Shown here piece after piece: positions 34,113 to 42,625 of a stretch of 64,000 bases of DNA (the first letter of the stretch is position 1; every line of letters begins with the position of its first letter). This stretch comes from Bacteroidota bacterium. GTDB lineage: Bacteria > Bacteroidota > Bacteroidia > Flavobacteriales_D > Crocinitomicaceae. The stretch spans positions 248,001-312,000 of the forward strand of contig JASBTZ010000013.1 in NCBI GenBank assembly GCA_030148165.1. The letters run 5' to 3'. The position numbers and the translations under genes are program-made. Below the pieces are notes generated by a model. The model ran no database searches. It was given only the letters and a program-made list of their open reading frames with translations, and had not been told where the DNA came from.

Positions 34113-35279
34113 ATGTCCGGGAAAAAAGGAATAGCAATTCTAGGATCAACAGGGTCAATTGGAACTCAAGCGCTTGAGGTTGTTTCCGCATTTCCTGACA
34201 GTTTTGATATTCAGGTATTGACTGCTAATACGAATGCCGATCTTTTAATAGAACAAGCTAAAAAGTTTAAACCAAATCAAGTGGTCATTGCTGATGAAAA
34301 TGATTATACCCGAATCAAGAATGAATTATGGCCGCTTGATATTCATGTCTATTGTGGGCATGATTCACTTTCTCAGGTAGTTGAAGGAAACGATATTGAC
34401 ATCGTACTCTCGGCTTTGGTGGGTTATTCCGGGCTCGAGCCTACTTTATCTGCAATTGAGGCCGGTAAGACAATCGCGCTTGCCAATAAGGAAACACTGG
34501 TTGTTGCCGGGGAGTTAGTTACCCAAAGAGCCTATGAAAAAGGAGTAAATATTTATCCTGTTGATTCAGAGCACTCGGCCATATTCCAGTGCTTAACTGG
34601 TGAATTTCACAATCCGATTGAAAAAATATATTTGACGGCCTCCGGAGGTCCATTTAGGGGTAGGACAGCCTCCGAACTTCAAGCAGTAACCAGAGAACAG
34701 GCATTAAAGCATCCCAATTGGGAGATGGGGCACAAAATCACAATTGACTCAGCTACTTTAATGAATAAGGGCTTTGAGGTTATAGAGGCAAAGTGGTTAT
34801 TCAATTTAAAACCAAATCAAATTGATGTCGTGGTACATCCTCAGTCAATCATTCACTCAATTGTACAATTTGAGGATGGCAGCATGAAAGCTCAGATGGG
34901 ATTGCCCGACATGAAGCTTCCAATACAGTACGCTTTGACGTACCCTGATCGTTTTGAATCTGATTTTCCACGTCTTGACTTCAACAAATTGTCTCAATTG
35001 ACTTTTGAACAAGTAGATCGTAATGTATTTAAAAATCTGGATCTGGCATATCAAGCCATGGATCGTGCTGGAACTGCGGCATGCTCTTTAAATGCTGCCA
35101 ATGAAATAGCTGTTGATGCGTTTTTGAATGACCGCATTAAATTCTTGCAGATATTTGAAATTAATGAAAGAACGATGAGGGAAGTTCGTTCTATTGACAA
35201 GCCAACTTTGGCTGACTACATTGCAGTCAACAATGAATCTCGTAATTTTGCGCAGGAGTTAGTCAATCAGATATCTTAA
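34113..35279 (+). CDS. dxr: 1-deoxy-D-xylulose 5-phosphate reductoisomerase
   Basis: NADPH- and divalent-metal-dependent second enzyme of the MEP pathway to isopentenyl diphosphate. The 388-residue protein has the NADPH loop LGSTGSIGTQALEVV near the start, NKETLVVAGELV, the metal/substrate motif DSEHSAIFQCL (about 147-157), the active-site loop LTASGGPFRG, and KMTIDSATLMNKGFEVIEA-like HKITIDSATLMNKGFE. The open frame extends two codons up to TTG 34107, but ATG 34113 fits the family start. Its 3' end overlaps the convergent barrel gene by 21 bases. Confidence 0.96.
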   Translation: MSGKKGIAILGSTGSIGTQALEVVSAFPDSFDIQVLTANTNADLLIEQAKKFKPNQVVIADENDYTRIKNELWPLDIHVYCGHDSLSQVVEGNDIDIVLSALVGYSGLEPTLSAIEAGKTIALANKETLVVAGELVTQRAYEKGVNIYPVDSEHSAIFQCLTGEFHNPIEKIYLTASGGPFRGRTASELQAVTREQALKHPNWEMGHKITIDSATLMNKGFEVIEAKWLFNLKPNQIDVVVHPQSIIHSIVQFEDGSMKAQMGLPDMKLPIQYALTYPDRFESDFPRLDFNKLSQLTFEQVDRNVFKNLDLAYQAMDRAGTAACSLNAANEIAVDAFLNDRIKFLQIFEINERTMREVRSIDKPTLADYIAVNNESRNFAQELVNQIS

Positions 35280-35774
35280 GGAAAAGGCTGTTCCGTGGCC
35301 AAAGCCATTATACCAAGTGAACAAGAACATTGGGCGATAATCAAGTCCAATATGCAATGGAACGTCATGTTGGCTAAAGTCATATTCAATTCCAATTTGT
35401 CCCCCTATGCCAATATAGATTCCATCTTCGTCGTTATCATATCTTTCATCGTAGAAAATTGCCTGAGCACCAGGTCCAACATACCAGTTAAATCCCTCTG
35501 TAATGTTCCAGTGCCAATGGTAAACCCCTGAAAGCGCTGTTACAGAATAAATGTTTCCACTTCCCCATCCTATTCCATTATTCCAATTTCTTCGATACCA
35601 TCCTAAATCAAGTTCTAACCTGTTCCGGTCACTAAATCCTAATTGATATGAGACTTCTGGTCCGTAACCATAAAAGCCACCACCGCCACCGCGTATTCCT
35701 ATAGCATGCTTGTGAACTTGTGCCTCTGCTCCTAATGAAAACAACACAAGAATTGCAAGAAGTAAATTTTTCAT
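35259..35774 (-). CDS. Small outer-membrane beta-barrel-like protein
   Basis: A 171-residue exported protein: signal MKNLLLAILVLFSLGAEAQ, then alternating amphipathic strands (EVSYQLGFSDRNRLELDLGW, NWYVGPGAQAIFYDERYDNDE, GIGGQIGIEYDF, IGLDYRPMFLFTW). It likely forms an eight-strand outer-membrane barrel. It shares a pattern with the 24986-25474 protein, suggesting paralogy. It sits 11 bases downstream of the C1-peptidase gene on the same strand, so co-transcription is likely. Function unknown. Confidence 0.68.
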   Translation of the reverse strand: MKNLLLAILVLFSLGAEAQVHKHAIGIRGGGGGFYGYGPEVSYQLGFSDRNRLELDLGWYRRNWNNGIGWGSGNIYSVTALSGVYHWHWNITEGFNWYVGPGAQAIFYDERYDNDEDGIYIGIGGQIGIEYDFSQHDVPLHIGLDYRPMFLFTWYNGFGHGTAFSLRYLID

Positions 35775-35785
35775 AGCTCTAAATT

Positions 35786-37000
35786 TTAAAGATTAAGAGT
35801 CTTTCTCATTTCTTTAGAAAGGCCGTCCTTATGTAAATATATATTAATTGTTTTCCATTTAAAATAGCTTTCCGAAACATAAAGATATCCTTCCGGATAA
35901 TTTCCGGTTCCCCATGAGTTTTTCACAAGGAAATACTTTGTTCCATTTTGATCTTTGTAAAGCCCAACGATGTGCATTCCATGATCATCCGTTGTAGTTT
36001 TGTTATCATAACCTTCCTGTCTGATCTCTGGCGTAACATCAACTTCCTCAACAGGTGTTTTGAAGGCATTGGAAACCTTTTCCGATCCTGCATCCGAAAA
36101 GTTCTGATTGTCCTTACCCGATACTTGAATAGTAGATTCATCGACCGGATTGATTGCTAAACCATTACTAAAGCTGAATCCCTTTTCGGACACATCTGCT
36201 CCCCATGCAACCGTATAGCCTTCACGCAAAGCATACTCGCATGCATTCATCAAATCATCCAGACCAACGTTATAGCTCTCTCCCCAGGCCCAGTTGTCCT
36301 GAATAGCAAGCATACACCTTTCGTTTTGTGGGTGATTTGTAAAAGAAGTTAGTGAAACGTATTCGTCCATATTCAATCCAATTGCTTTCGCGTATGAATC
36401 CGGCGTGTATGATTTACCTTTAAAATCAAATTCTTTAATGTCTTCGCCCAGGTAAGCATCAAGGATTCCGTTCATTGCATCCTTCCATGCTGGAGTAAGT
36501 CCCTTCGAGGCTTTACCTGAATGCTTCAACAAGCCTTGCATGGCTCCATCTAATACGGCAAATAGTTCGCTGTGATTATGCTTGTCAGAACCATAATTTA
36601 ACCCCTCATATACTTCAAGTGGAACAATACCGTAATTTCTAATTACGTATGGGATATCGTGAAAGGCTCCTCCTTGCGAGAAATTTATTTTTCCGTCCAT
36701 GCGAATAAACTTTTCTGCCTTTGACTCATACGCTTTTCGTACAACGTACATTTCGGAAAGTAAGTCTGGATTCTTCGTTCCTTTTCTTATCAGTTCAGAC
36801 TCAAAGAATGAAAGCGCTGAAAAGCTCCAGCAAGTTCCGGTGTAACCCTGACTTTGAACAGGGGTAGCATCCAGATGAGCCACTTTCGCTAGTTTATATT
36901 CACTGTCTTCTGCGTTTTTTACTGGCTCGGAATATCCGAACTGCGACATTGCATAAGAACTCGCAACAAGCATTACGAGAACAATCAATTGTTTTTTCAT
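35786..37000 (-). CDS. Exported C1-family cysteine peptidase (aminopeptidase C-like)
   Basis: A 404-residue papain-like peptidase of the bleomycin hydrolase/aminopeptidase C type. The signal MKKQLIVLVMLVASSYAMSQ marks it as exported, unlike classic cytoplasmic PepC. The catalytic set is complete: oxyanion Q51 and Cys57 in VQSQGYTGTCWSFSAL, His near 342 in DDHGMHIVGLY, and Asn near 361 in FLVKNSWGTGNYPEGYLYVS. Family members trim N-terminal residues from peptides. It probably works in the periplasm or is released. Followed by the small barrel gene. Confidence 0.9.
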   Translation of the reverse strand: MKKQLIVLVMLVASSYAMSQFGYSEPVKNAEDSEYKLAKVAHLDATPVQSQGYTGTCWSFSALSFFESELIRKGTKNPDLLSEMYVVRKAYESKAEKFIRMDGKINFSQGGAFHDIPYVIRNYGIVPLEVYEGLNYGSDKHNHSELFAVLDGAMQGLLKHSGKASKGLTPAWKDAMNGILDAYLGEDIKEFDFKGKSYTPDSYAKAIGLNMDEYVSLTSFTNHPQNERCMLAIQDNWAWGESYNVGLDDLMNACEYALREGYTVAWGADVSEKGFSFSNGLAINPVDESTIQVSGKDNQNFSDAGSEKVSNAFKTPVEEVDVTPEIRQEGYDNKTTTDDHGMHIVGLYKDQNGTKYFLVKNSWGTGNYPEGYLYVSESYFKWKTINIYLHKDGLSKEMRKTLNL

Positions 37001-37022
37001 TCTATAAAGATTAATTGTAAAA

Positions 37023-38174
37023 TTACTTTAAGACCCAACCTCTCATTCCCAGGCTTTCTGCCTGTGAACGTAAATCAGTCATTGCTTCCATAGAGACCGC
37101 TTCTCCGGCTGATACCCTGTGAAGTCCATTGTGAACATCAACTATACGAGCATTCATGCCATTAGATCTCAGTTTTTCTACCAAATTTGTCGCGTTTGAT
37201 TCAACGCTGAAACAACCAACAATAAAATTCATCGCTTCCGGATTGAACGCCTCTTGAGTCGTTCCATTGTTAACTGGCTTATTGTTGTTTTTTATTTTAA
37301 CCGGGATGAATCTGCTTTCATCCAGCTTGTACGTGTAATAGTCCACTTCATCAGGGAGTTCTTCAATACTACTCTCTAGTGCTTGCTTCTCTTCCTGCTC
37401 GAGGATCGCCTCAAATGTGTTTTCAGCAGATGGCTGATATAAGCTTTCCGGTGCATTATAGAACGGATTGAAATCATTCAATGATATTACTCCTGATTCA
37501 AGAACATCTGTCTTAGCAGGAATCCAAACTGAATAGAATGCGATAGGTAGTATACAGGCTGCCGCAATATACCGACGTAACCTATAAGGTCCTTTCTTTT
37601 CTCCCTTCTCCGCGACAGTTTCTGCGCTAACCTGTTCTGTTAATTCCGGTTCTACTTCTGAAATTTGAGATGCAATTGGAATAATCTTCGTTTCTTCTTC
37701 GACAGGTACTTCAATCGATTGCTCTTTTTCAAGGGTCAACTGTTTTTCAACCTCCCGCTCCGGAACGAAATTCAATGAGCCCAAACCAAATGATTGTAAA
37801 AGAAGATTTGAGAATCGATCCTGTTCAAATCCTAAATTATTCTCCTTGTCCAAATACAACATTCCAACTCGTTCGATCTCAACTCTACCGCCATTCTGCA
37901 GTGATTTATTCCATTCAGCAATTTGTTCTTTCACGATTGCTTCTGCTTCTTCGAAAGAACGATTCGTTCTATGCGCAAGCTCGCTGATGATCAATCCATC
38001 ATTATTGATCAGTTGTTTATTGAAAAGTAATGCTTTACCAGGGGGTGTCATGGTTCCTTTATCGAAATCGATTTTCGCGGAAACCGGCTTAGTGACGAAT
38101 CCACCGAAAGACGGGATGATAACGCAATTAAAACGCAACAACAAATCCCCTATTATCTCTTCCATCATGACCAT
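37023..38174 (-). CDS. HU-type DNA-binding/SPOR domain protein
   Basis: A 383-residue protein with a composite build known in Bacteroidota. The N-terminus (EIIGDLLLRFNCVIIPSFGGFV, about 6-27) and IISELAHRTNRSFEEAEAIV / GRVEIERVGMLYLDKENNLGFEQD match the paired CCDC81-like/HU domains. A linker, one membrane helix (YIAAACILPIAFYSVWI, about 205-221), an acidic periplasmic stretch and a C-terminal SPOR domain (NFIVGCFSVESNATNLVEKL to GWVLK, about 310-383) follow. SPOR domains bind denuded septal peptidoglycan, so a link between chromosome or cytoplasm and division site is plausible. The start may be 38174, 38168 or 38165. A -7 box ends 5 bases before 38174. Confidence 0.85.
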   Translation of the reverse strand: MVMMEEIIGDLLLRFNCVIIPSFGGFVTKPVSAKIDFDKGTMTPPGKALLFNKQLINNDGLIISELAHRTNRSFEEAEAIVKEQIAEWNKSLQNGGRVEIERVGMLYLDKENNLGFEQDRFSNLLLQSFGLGSLNFVPEREVEKQLTLEKEQSIEVPVEEETKIIPIASQISEVEPELTEQVSAETVAEKGEKKGPYRLRRYIAAACILPIAFYSVWIPAKTDVLESGVISLNDFNPFYNAPESLYQPSAENTFEAILEQEEKQALESSIEELPDEVDYYTYKLDESRFIPVKIKNNNKPVNNGTTQEAFNPEAMNFIVGCFSVESNATNLVEKLRSNGMNARIVDVHNGLHRVSAGEAVSMEAMTDLRSQAESLGMRGWVLK

Positions 38175-38179
38175 ATAAA

Positions 38180-38208
38180 CAAAAATACGTAATTCCAGTA
38201 AGAATCAA
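38180..38208 (-). promoter_or_regulatory. Promoter of the HU/SPOR gene, short-leader type
   Basis: On the minus strand TTG (38208-38206), 18 bases, then TATTTTTG (38187-38180), an exact TAnnTTTG. The box ends 5 bases before the first candidate ATG (38174), giving a leader of at most a few bases. Confidence 0.55.
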
Positions 38209-38227
38209 CAGCGAAAAGAAGTCTGAA

Positions 38228-38959
38228 TTACAAGAGCTTTAATACGGCATCCAAATCCTCCCGGGTGTCGATATTTGGTGTTTCGATATTCGTGTCAACC
38301 ACTCTTATTCGATAACCATGATAAAGCCATCTTAACTGCTCGAGAGATTCGATTTTTTCGAGTGCCGTTGGTGCAAGATTGACTAATTCTTTGAGGGTTT
38401 CGCTTCGATAAGCATAAAGTCCGATATGGCGTCTAAATGGGTACTGCCGGATTTCCTCTGTGTTGCCACGTTCTGCATTCGGAATGGCACTTCGGGAAAA
38501 GTAAAGCGCATCACCGTTTTTATCGCACACAAGTTTCACCCTGTGCGTATTGTACATGTCCTCATCACTCACTTCTGTATAGCCGAGTGTTGCAATCGAA
38601 ACGTTTGAATCATTAAATACCTCACATAGATCTTCCAATTGTTCGGTATTTACTAGCGGTTCATCACCCTGGATATTGATAACCACATCCGCATCGATTT
38701 GTCCCAAAACCTCACCGCATCTATCTGTTCCTGTTGGATGATCCTTTGAGGTCATCACCACTTTACCTCCGAAGCTTTCTACCTCCTGAAATATCCGCTC
38801 ATCATCTGTGGCTACAATCACTTCGTTCAATCTGGCGCAGTCCTTTGCACCTTCATAAACACGTTGGATCATAGATTTTCCTTTGAGATCAATCAAGGGT
38901 TTTCCAGGGAAGCGCGAAGATTCATAACGCGCTGGTATTACACCAATAATTTTAAGCAT
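38228..38959 (-). CDS. kdsB: 3-deoxy-manno-octulosonate cytidylyltransferase
   Basis: Activates Kdo to CMP-Kdo for attachment to lipid A. The 243-residue protein has the nucleotidyltransferase start IGVIPARYESSRFPGKPLIDL (residues 4-24), IVATDDERI, GGKVVMTSKDHPTGTDRC, NIQGDEPLV and the YFSRSAIP motif; all are standard for KdsB. The gene begins 2 bases after the stop of the TonB receptor gene, so it is probably co-transcribed with it, an uncommon pairing. It indicates a Kdo-containing lipopolysaccharide. Confidence 0.95.
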   Translation of the reverse strand: MLKIIGVIPARYESSRFPGKPLIDLKGKSMIQRVYEGAKDCARLNEVIVATDDERIFQEVESFGGKVVMTSKDHPTGTDRCGEVLGQIDADVVINIQGDEPLVNTEQLEDLCEVFNDSNVSIATLGYTEVSDEDMYNTHRVKLVCDKNGDALYFSRSAIPNAERGNTEEIRQYPFRRHIGLYAYRSETLKELVNLAPTALEKIESLEQLRWLYHGYRIRVVDTNIETPNIDTREDLDAVLKLL

Positions 38960-38961
38960 AA

Positions 38962-41436
38962 TCAGAATTTTACCTGAAGCTGCAAGATAAAACTTCTTGG
39001 TGGTTGTACATCACCAGGTCTAGAGGTATATTCTCGATTAAAGATATTGTTAGCAATAAGTGACGCTCTATAATGCTCCTTAAACTTATATGCTATTCTC
39101 GCATCAAACACGAGGGCCCCCTTGTCGTTTTCTTCCAAATATTCCTTCAAACCAGGTAATATGTAGGTGTCAGGTGCGACTTCACGCAAGAAATCAACAT
39201 CAATATTTGTCATATTACTATTATACCTAGAAGAAAATCCAACACTGATTTTTTTCCATTCTACCTCAACGTCTGCTTTTGCCAGGTGATTAAATCGATA
39301 TTTCAGCGTATTGTCATATATGCCTATTGTGTCGCCAGAAGGAAGAATACTATCCTTGTAAGTTGAAAAAGTTCTCAGGTATTCCTCGTTGTCATTAAGC
39401 GTAATAGGGTTCATAAATGTGTATCCAAGTAATGACGTTATTTTAAAATCACCTATTTCACCCATCGTGTTGATCGATAGCTCCACCCCTGTTATCCTGG
39501 CTTTTTCTGCATTTTCTGCACTAAATCCAACCATGCGTGTTATTAACTCTGAAAGAGTTATGCCCGGGTTAGTTTGTTGATATTGCTGGTAAACCTCAAG
39601 TAACTCTTCTTGATTATTAACTCTATAGGCTGAATCCGGATGGAAAAGTCCAAATGAAAACTCCATCATATTGTCATATTGATTCACGAAACCAGCAATG
39701 TCAATTAGTGCCTTCCACTTCTTTTTGATCATTAAAACCTGTTTTACTCCCAGTTCTGTTGCCCACCCTGATTCAGGAAATAAGCCCGGATTTGGAAATA
39801 CATTTAATGCTCCAACAGATGTTGAGGTGTATCGTTCTGCAACTGACGGATATCTTATTCCCTGGCCGAAAGAAGCCCTTAGGTGGGTCCCTTTAAACAG
39901 CTGATAGTGTGCCCCCAGTCTCAAAATGGGATAAATAGGAAAATTACTCGAGGTATCGCCCAATGGATAGCGTGAATCTGGTTCCAGGTCATCTTGTTCA
40001 AAATACTCTAATCTTAGTCCTGCTGTCAGATTTAGTTTGGAAATCTTATGTTCGTACTGCGAATATGCGGCAAAATTGTTAGAAGCATGATCACCGAACA
40101 AGCTAGAATAAACATCCGTTCTAATTCCCGTAACTCCCGATGTAAGAACAACACCTTTATCCCATTTATGCTGGAATTGGTAATCGCCATAGAGGACCCC
40201 TGAAGCTGTAGATTGAGATGCGTTTGTAAGGTTATTATTCTGAATGTAGTAATATCTTGACTTCACCGTATGCAGGTTTTTGTTTTTGTCAAAAAACTTG
40301 ACATATGGATCAATGCTGAAACGATATGCTTTTTGAAAAGTAAGTGTTGAGCTAGAAGTTGTGTCATAAGGGTCTGCTCCACCTTGAGGGGTATACGCAA
40401 GCGAATCACTTTCCCAGATAATAAAGTTGCCATTCTGCTGCATCTGAAAATTGTATCCAATTCCTGCTTTCAGGTTCTTAAACTTTTGAGGCCTCATGTA
40501 AAAAGTTCCGCTAACCCTACCTCTATCTTCCCATTCTCCCTCTTTGTATCCGGAGGTAGTAAATCCATTTATAGAGATCGTATATCCGACATTCTTATAC
40601 ATCTTGCCATAATAGGCATCACCCATGTAATGCATCGGATTATTGGACGTTAAGCCTCCCGCCTTATAATTTGCTCGTTGCTCATCAGTTAACCACCATG
40701 CTAAAGATGCTCGCTTTGGATTTGCGTAGACACCTGCCTGAATCTTCCCTCTGAATTCTCCCTTTAGTCCAGGTTCTCTCTCTGATAAGGAAATGATACC
40801 ATTCAAAGCCCCACTACCATAAAGAACAGAAGATGCACCTTTAAGAATCTCTACTTGCGATGCACACTCCATTGGAATTGAGTTCCATTTTGCATCTGCA
40901 GCATCTCCTGATAGAATTGGCATCCCGTTCCAAAGTAAAAGAACCCTAGATCCTGCACCATAGGCAAATCCACTTCCCCCTCTTATGCTCACAGTCCCAT
41001 CCATTGTATAAACTCCCGGACTTTGATCAACCGCCTCTTCCAAATTCGCTAATCCTTTATTGTCTATTAGTTCCGGTCGAATGATTTCCATCGATATTGG
41101 AACCTCTTCTATATCCTGATCCCGTCTTCCGGATGTAACAACCACCGTTTTTACCTCCTGGATCTCCGATTTTAATTCAATCCTAAGATCCTTTTCCTTC
41201 TTCACTTCAACTGTATCAGTGTAATATCCCTGCGCAGAAATTATCAAGGTTAATGGAATTGAACTTTCTTTTAATTCAAATTTGCCATCGAAATCTGAGA
41301 TCGCCTTATCTCCTTTTGTACTAATGATTTTTGCGCCGTAAACCGGTTGTTTGGTCTTTTTATCCTCAACCGTACCACTGATCTGAGCAATGGTATAGAT
41401 CGGAGATAAAAGAAATAGTAATAGCAAGTTTTTCAT
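38962..41436 (-). CDS. TonB-dependent outer-membrane receptor
   Basis: An 824-residue receptor from the ATG at 41436 (signal MKNLLLLFLLSPIYTIAQ); the open frame has 7 more codons upstream. Domains in order: carboxypeptidase D regulatory-like beta-sandwich (about 20-100, ISGTVEDKKTKQPVYGAKI), TonB box/plug (VVVTSGRRDQDIEEVPIS, GLANLEEAVDQSPGVY, IRGGSGFAYGAGSRVLLLWN, ILKGASSVLYGSGALNGIIS), then a 22-strand barrel ending RSFILQLQVKF with the terminal aromatic. Ligand unknown; no SusD, iron or B12 partner is adjacent. It is followed by kdsB at 2 bases. It diverges from dprA. Confidence 0.92.
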   Translation of the reverse strand: MKNLLLLFLLSPIYTIAQISGTVEDKKTKQPVYGAKIISTKGDKAISDFDGKFELKESSIPLTLIISAQGYYTDTVEVKKEKDLRIELKSEIQEVKTVVVTSGRRDQDIEEVPISMEIIRPELIDNKGLANLEEAVDQSPGVYTMDGTVSIRGGSGFAYGAGSRVLLLWNGMPILSGDAADAKWNSIPMECASQVEILKGASSVLYGSGALNGIISLSEREPGLKGEFRGKIQAGVYANPKRASLAWWLTDEQRANYKAGGLTSNNPMHYMGDAYYGKMYKNVGYTISINGFTTSGYKEGEWEDRGRVSGTFYMRPQKFKNLKAGIGYNFQMQQNGNFIIWESDSLAYTPQGGADPYDTTSSSTLTFQKAYRFSIDPYVKFFDKNKNLHTVKSRYYYIQNNNLTNASQSTASGVLYGDYQFQHKWDKGVVLTSGVTGIRTDVYSSLFGDHASNNFAAYSQYEHKISKLNLTAGLRLEYFEQDDLEPDSRYPLGDTSSNFPIYPILRLGAHYQLFKGTHLRASFGQGIRYPSVAERYTSTSVGALNVFPNPGLFPESGWATELGVKQVLMIKKKWKALIDIAGFVNQYDNMMEFSFGLFHPDSAYRVNNQEELLEVYQQYQQTNPGITLSELITRMVGFSAENAEKARITGVELSINTMGEIGDFKITSLLGYTFMNPITLNDNEEYLRTFSTYKDSILPSGDTIGIYDNTLKYRFNHLAKADVEVEWKKISVGFSSRYNSNMTNIDVDFLREVAPDTYILPGLKEYLEENDKGALVFDARIAYKFKEHYRASLIANNIFNREYTSRPGDVQPPRSFILQLQVKF

Positions 41437-41479
41437 ATGAATTTTTTGTAAATTCAAGTAGCCTAAAATACCAATTATT

Positions 41480-42577
41480 TTGAACTACACCTACCTACAC
41501 TATCAAATTGGGCTCGATCACTTATGTGGTGTCGGCCCGAAGACAGCAAAGCACTTAATTAAGGAATTGGGAAGTGCCGAGTCATTATTCCAAAACACCT
41601 TTCCCAGCCTGGTGAAAAAAACACGGTTTTCAAGAACCTTTTTCGAAAATATGAGGCGTGAAGAAGCTCTCCAGTTAGCAGAAAAAGTTGTTGCTTATAA
41701 CAAAGAAAATAAAATACAAAGCATATTTTATCAGGACGAACGGTATCCTGAGCGGCTCAGGCATTGCGAGGATGGACCATTAAATCTTTTTATGCTGGGG
41801 GACATTGACTTAAATGATGGACATTTTGTTTCTATAGTAGGTACGCGTGACGCTAGTCCATACGGTCGGTTTTTTTGCGAAAAGTTGGTGCGTTCATTCA
41901 TAGATCAGAACATCATCGTTGTGAGCGGTTTGGCCAATGGAATTGATTCCTGGACACACCACTATTGTGTCCAATACAATGTGCCAACAATTGCTGTTTT
42001 GGGTCATGGATTAGACCGAATATATCCCGCCAACAATAAAAATCTGGCCAAGGCAATCCTGTCTAATGGTGCTCTAATAACTGAGTTCATTCAAGGCACC
42101 AATCCTGACAGAGAGAATTTTCCTAAACGAAACAGAATAGTAGCGGGAATGTGCGATGCCACAATTGTAGTAGAAAGTCGTGAAAAGGGTGGTTCACTCA
42201 TCACCGCTAATCTCGCAAACGACTATAACAGGGATGTATTTGCCGTTCCAGGAGATGTGGATCGCGAAACATCGGCCGGTTGTAATGCATTAATTGCAAA
42301 TGATCAGGCCCATTTGTTATCAGAACCTGCAGCCTTGATGTCTCAAATGGGATGGGTTGCGAAGAAGCCCGCGAATCGTCAAAGGAAAGTGATACCCAAC
42401 TTAAGCTCGATTCAAAAGAAAATAGTTGCTCTTCTGGAAAAGTCTGATGAAATGCATCTTGATAATATTGCCTTATCCATGAAACAGAGTGTCTCGACTA
42501 TCAATGTTGAAATGCTGCATTTAGAATTAGAAGGTGCAGTAATCTCCTGCACTGGTAATCGCTACAAATTACCATAA
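41480..42577 (+). CDS. dprA: DNA-processing protein DprA
   Basis: RecA loader protecting incoming single strands during natural transformation. The 365-residue protein begins with a helix-hairpin-helix-like segment (GLDHLCGVGPKTAKHLIKEL), followed by the Rossmann-like DprA core: VSIVGTRDASPYG, VVSGLANGIDSWTHH, TIAVLGHGLDRIYPANNK, FPKRNRIVAGMCDATIVVE, GSLITANLANDY and VFAVPGDVDRETSAGCNALI. The C-terminal winged-helix (LSSIQKKIVALLEKSDEMHLD) is also present. The frame is closed by a TAG at 41459-41461, so the only credible start is TTG 41480, which fits homologues; no Shine-Dalgarno is visible. Suggests competence, although no other competence genes are here. Confidence 0.93.
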   Translation: MNYTYLHYQIGLDHLCGVGPKTAKHLIKELGSAESLFQNTFPSLVKKTRFSRTFFENMRREEALQLAEKVVAYNKENKIQSIFYQDERYPERLRHCEDGPLNLFMLGDIDLNDGHFVSIVGTRDASPYGRFFCEKLVRSFIDQNIIVVSGLANGIDSWTHHYCVQYNVPTIAVLGHGLDRIYPANNKNLAKAILSNGALITEFIQGTNPDRENFPKRNRIVAGMCDATIVVESREKGGSLITANLANDYNRDVFAVPGDVDRETSAGCNALIANDQAHLLSEPAALMSQMGWVAKKPANRQRKVIPNLSSIQKKIVALLEKSDEMHLDNIALSMKQSVSTINVEMLHLELEGAVISCTGNRYKLP

Positions 42578-42605
42578 AAAAAGCCCCCGACTTAGCAAGG
42601 GCTTA
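42578..42605 (-). terminator. Terminator of the PpiD/SurA-like gene
   Basis: Stem AAGCCC / GGGCTT with a 12-base loop. On the minus strand it is followed by seven T. It begins right after the dprA stop, so convergent transcripts share it. Confidence 0.75.
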
Positions 42606-42625
42606 ATTTGTATATTAAGTGATTA

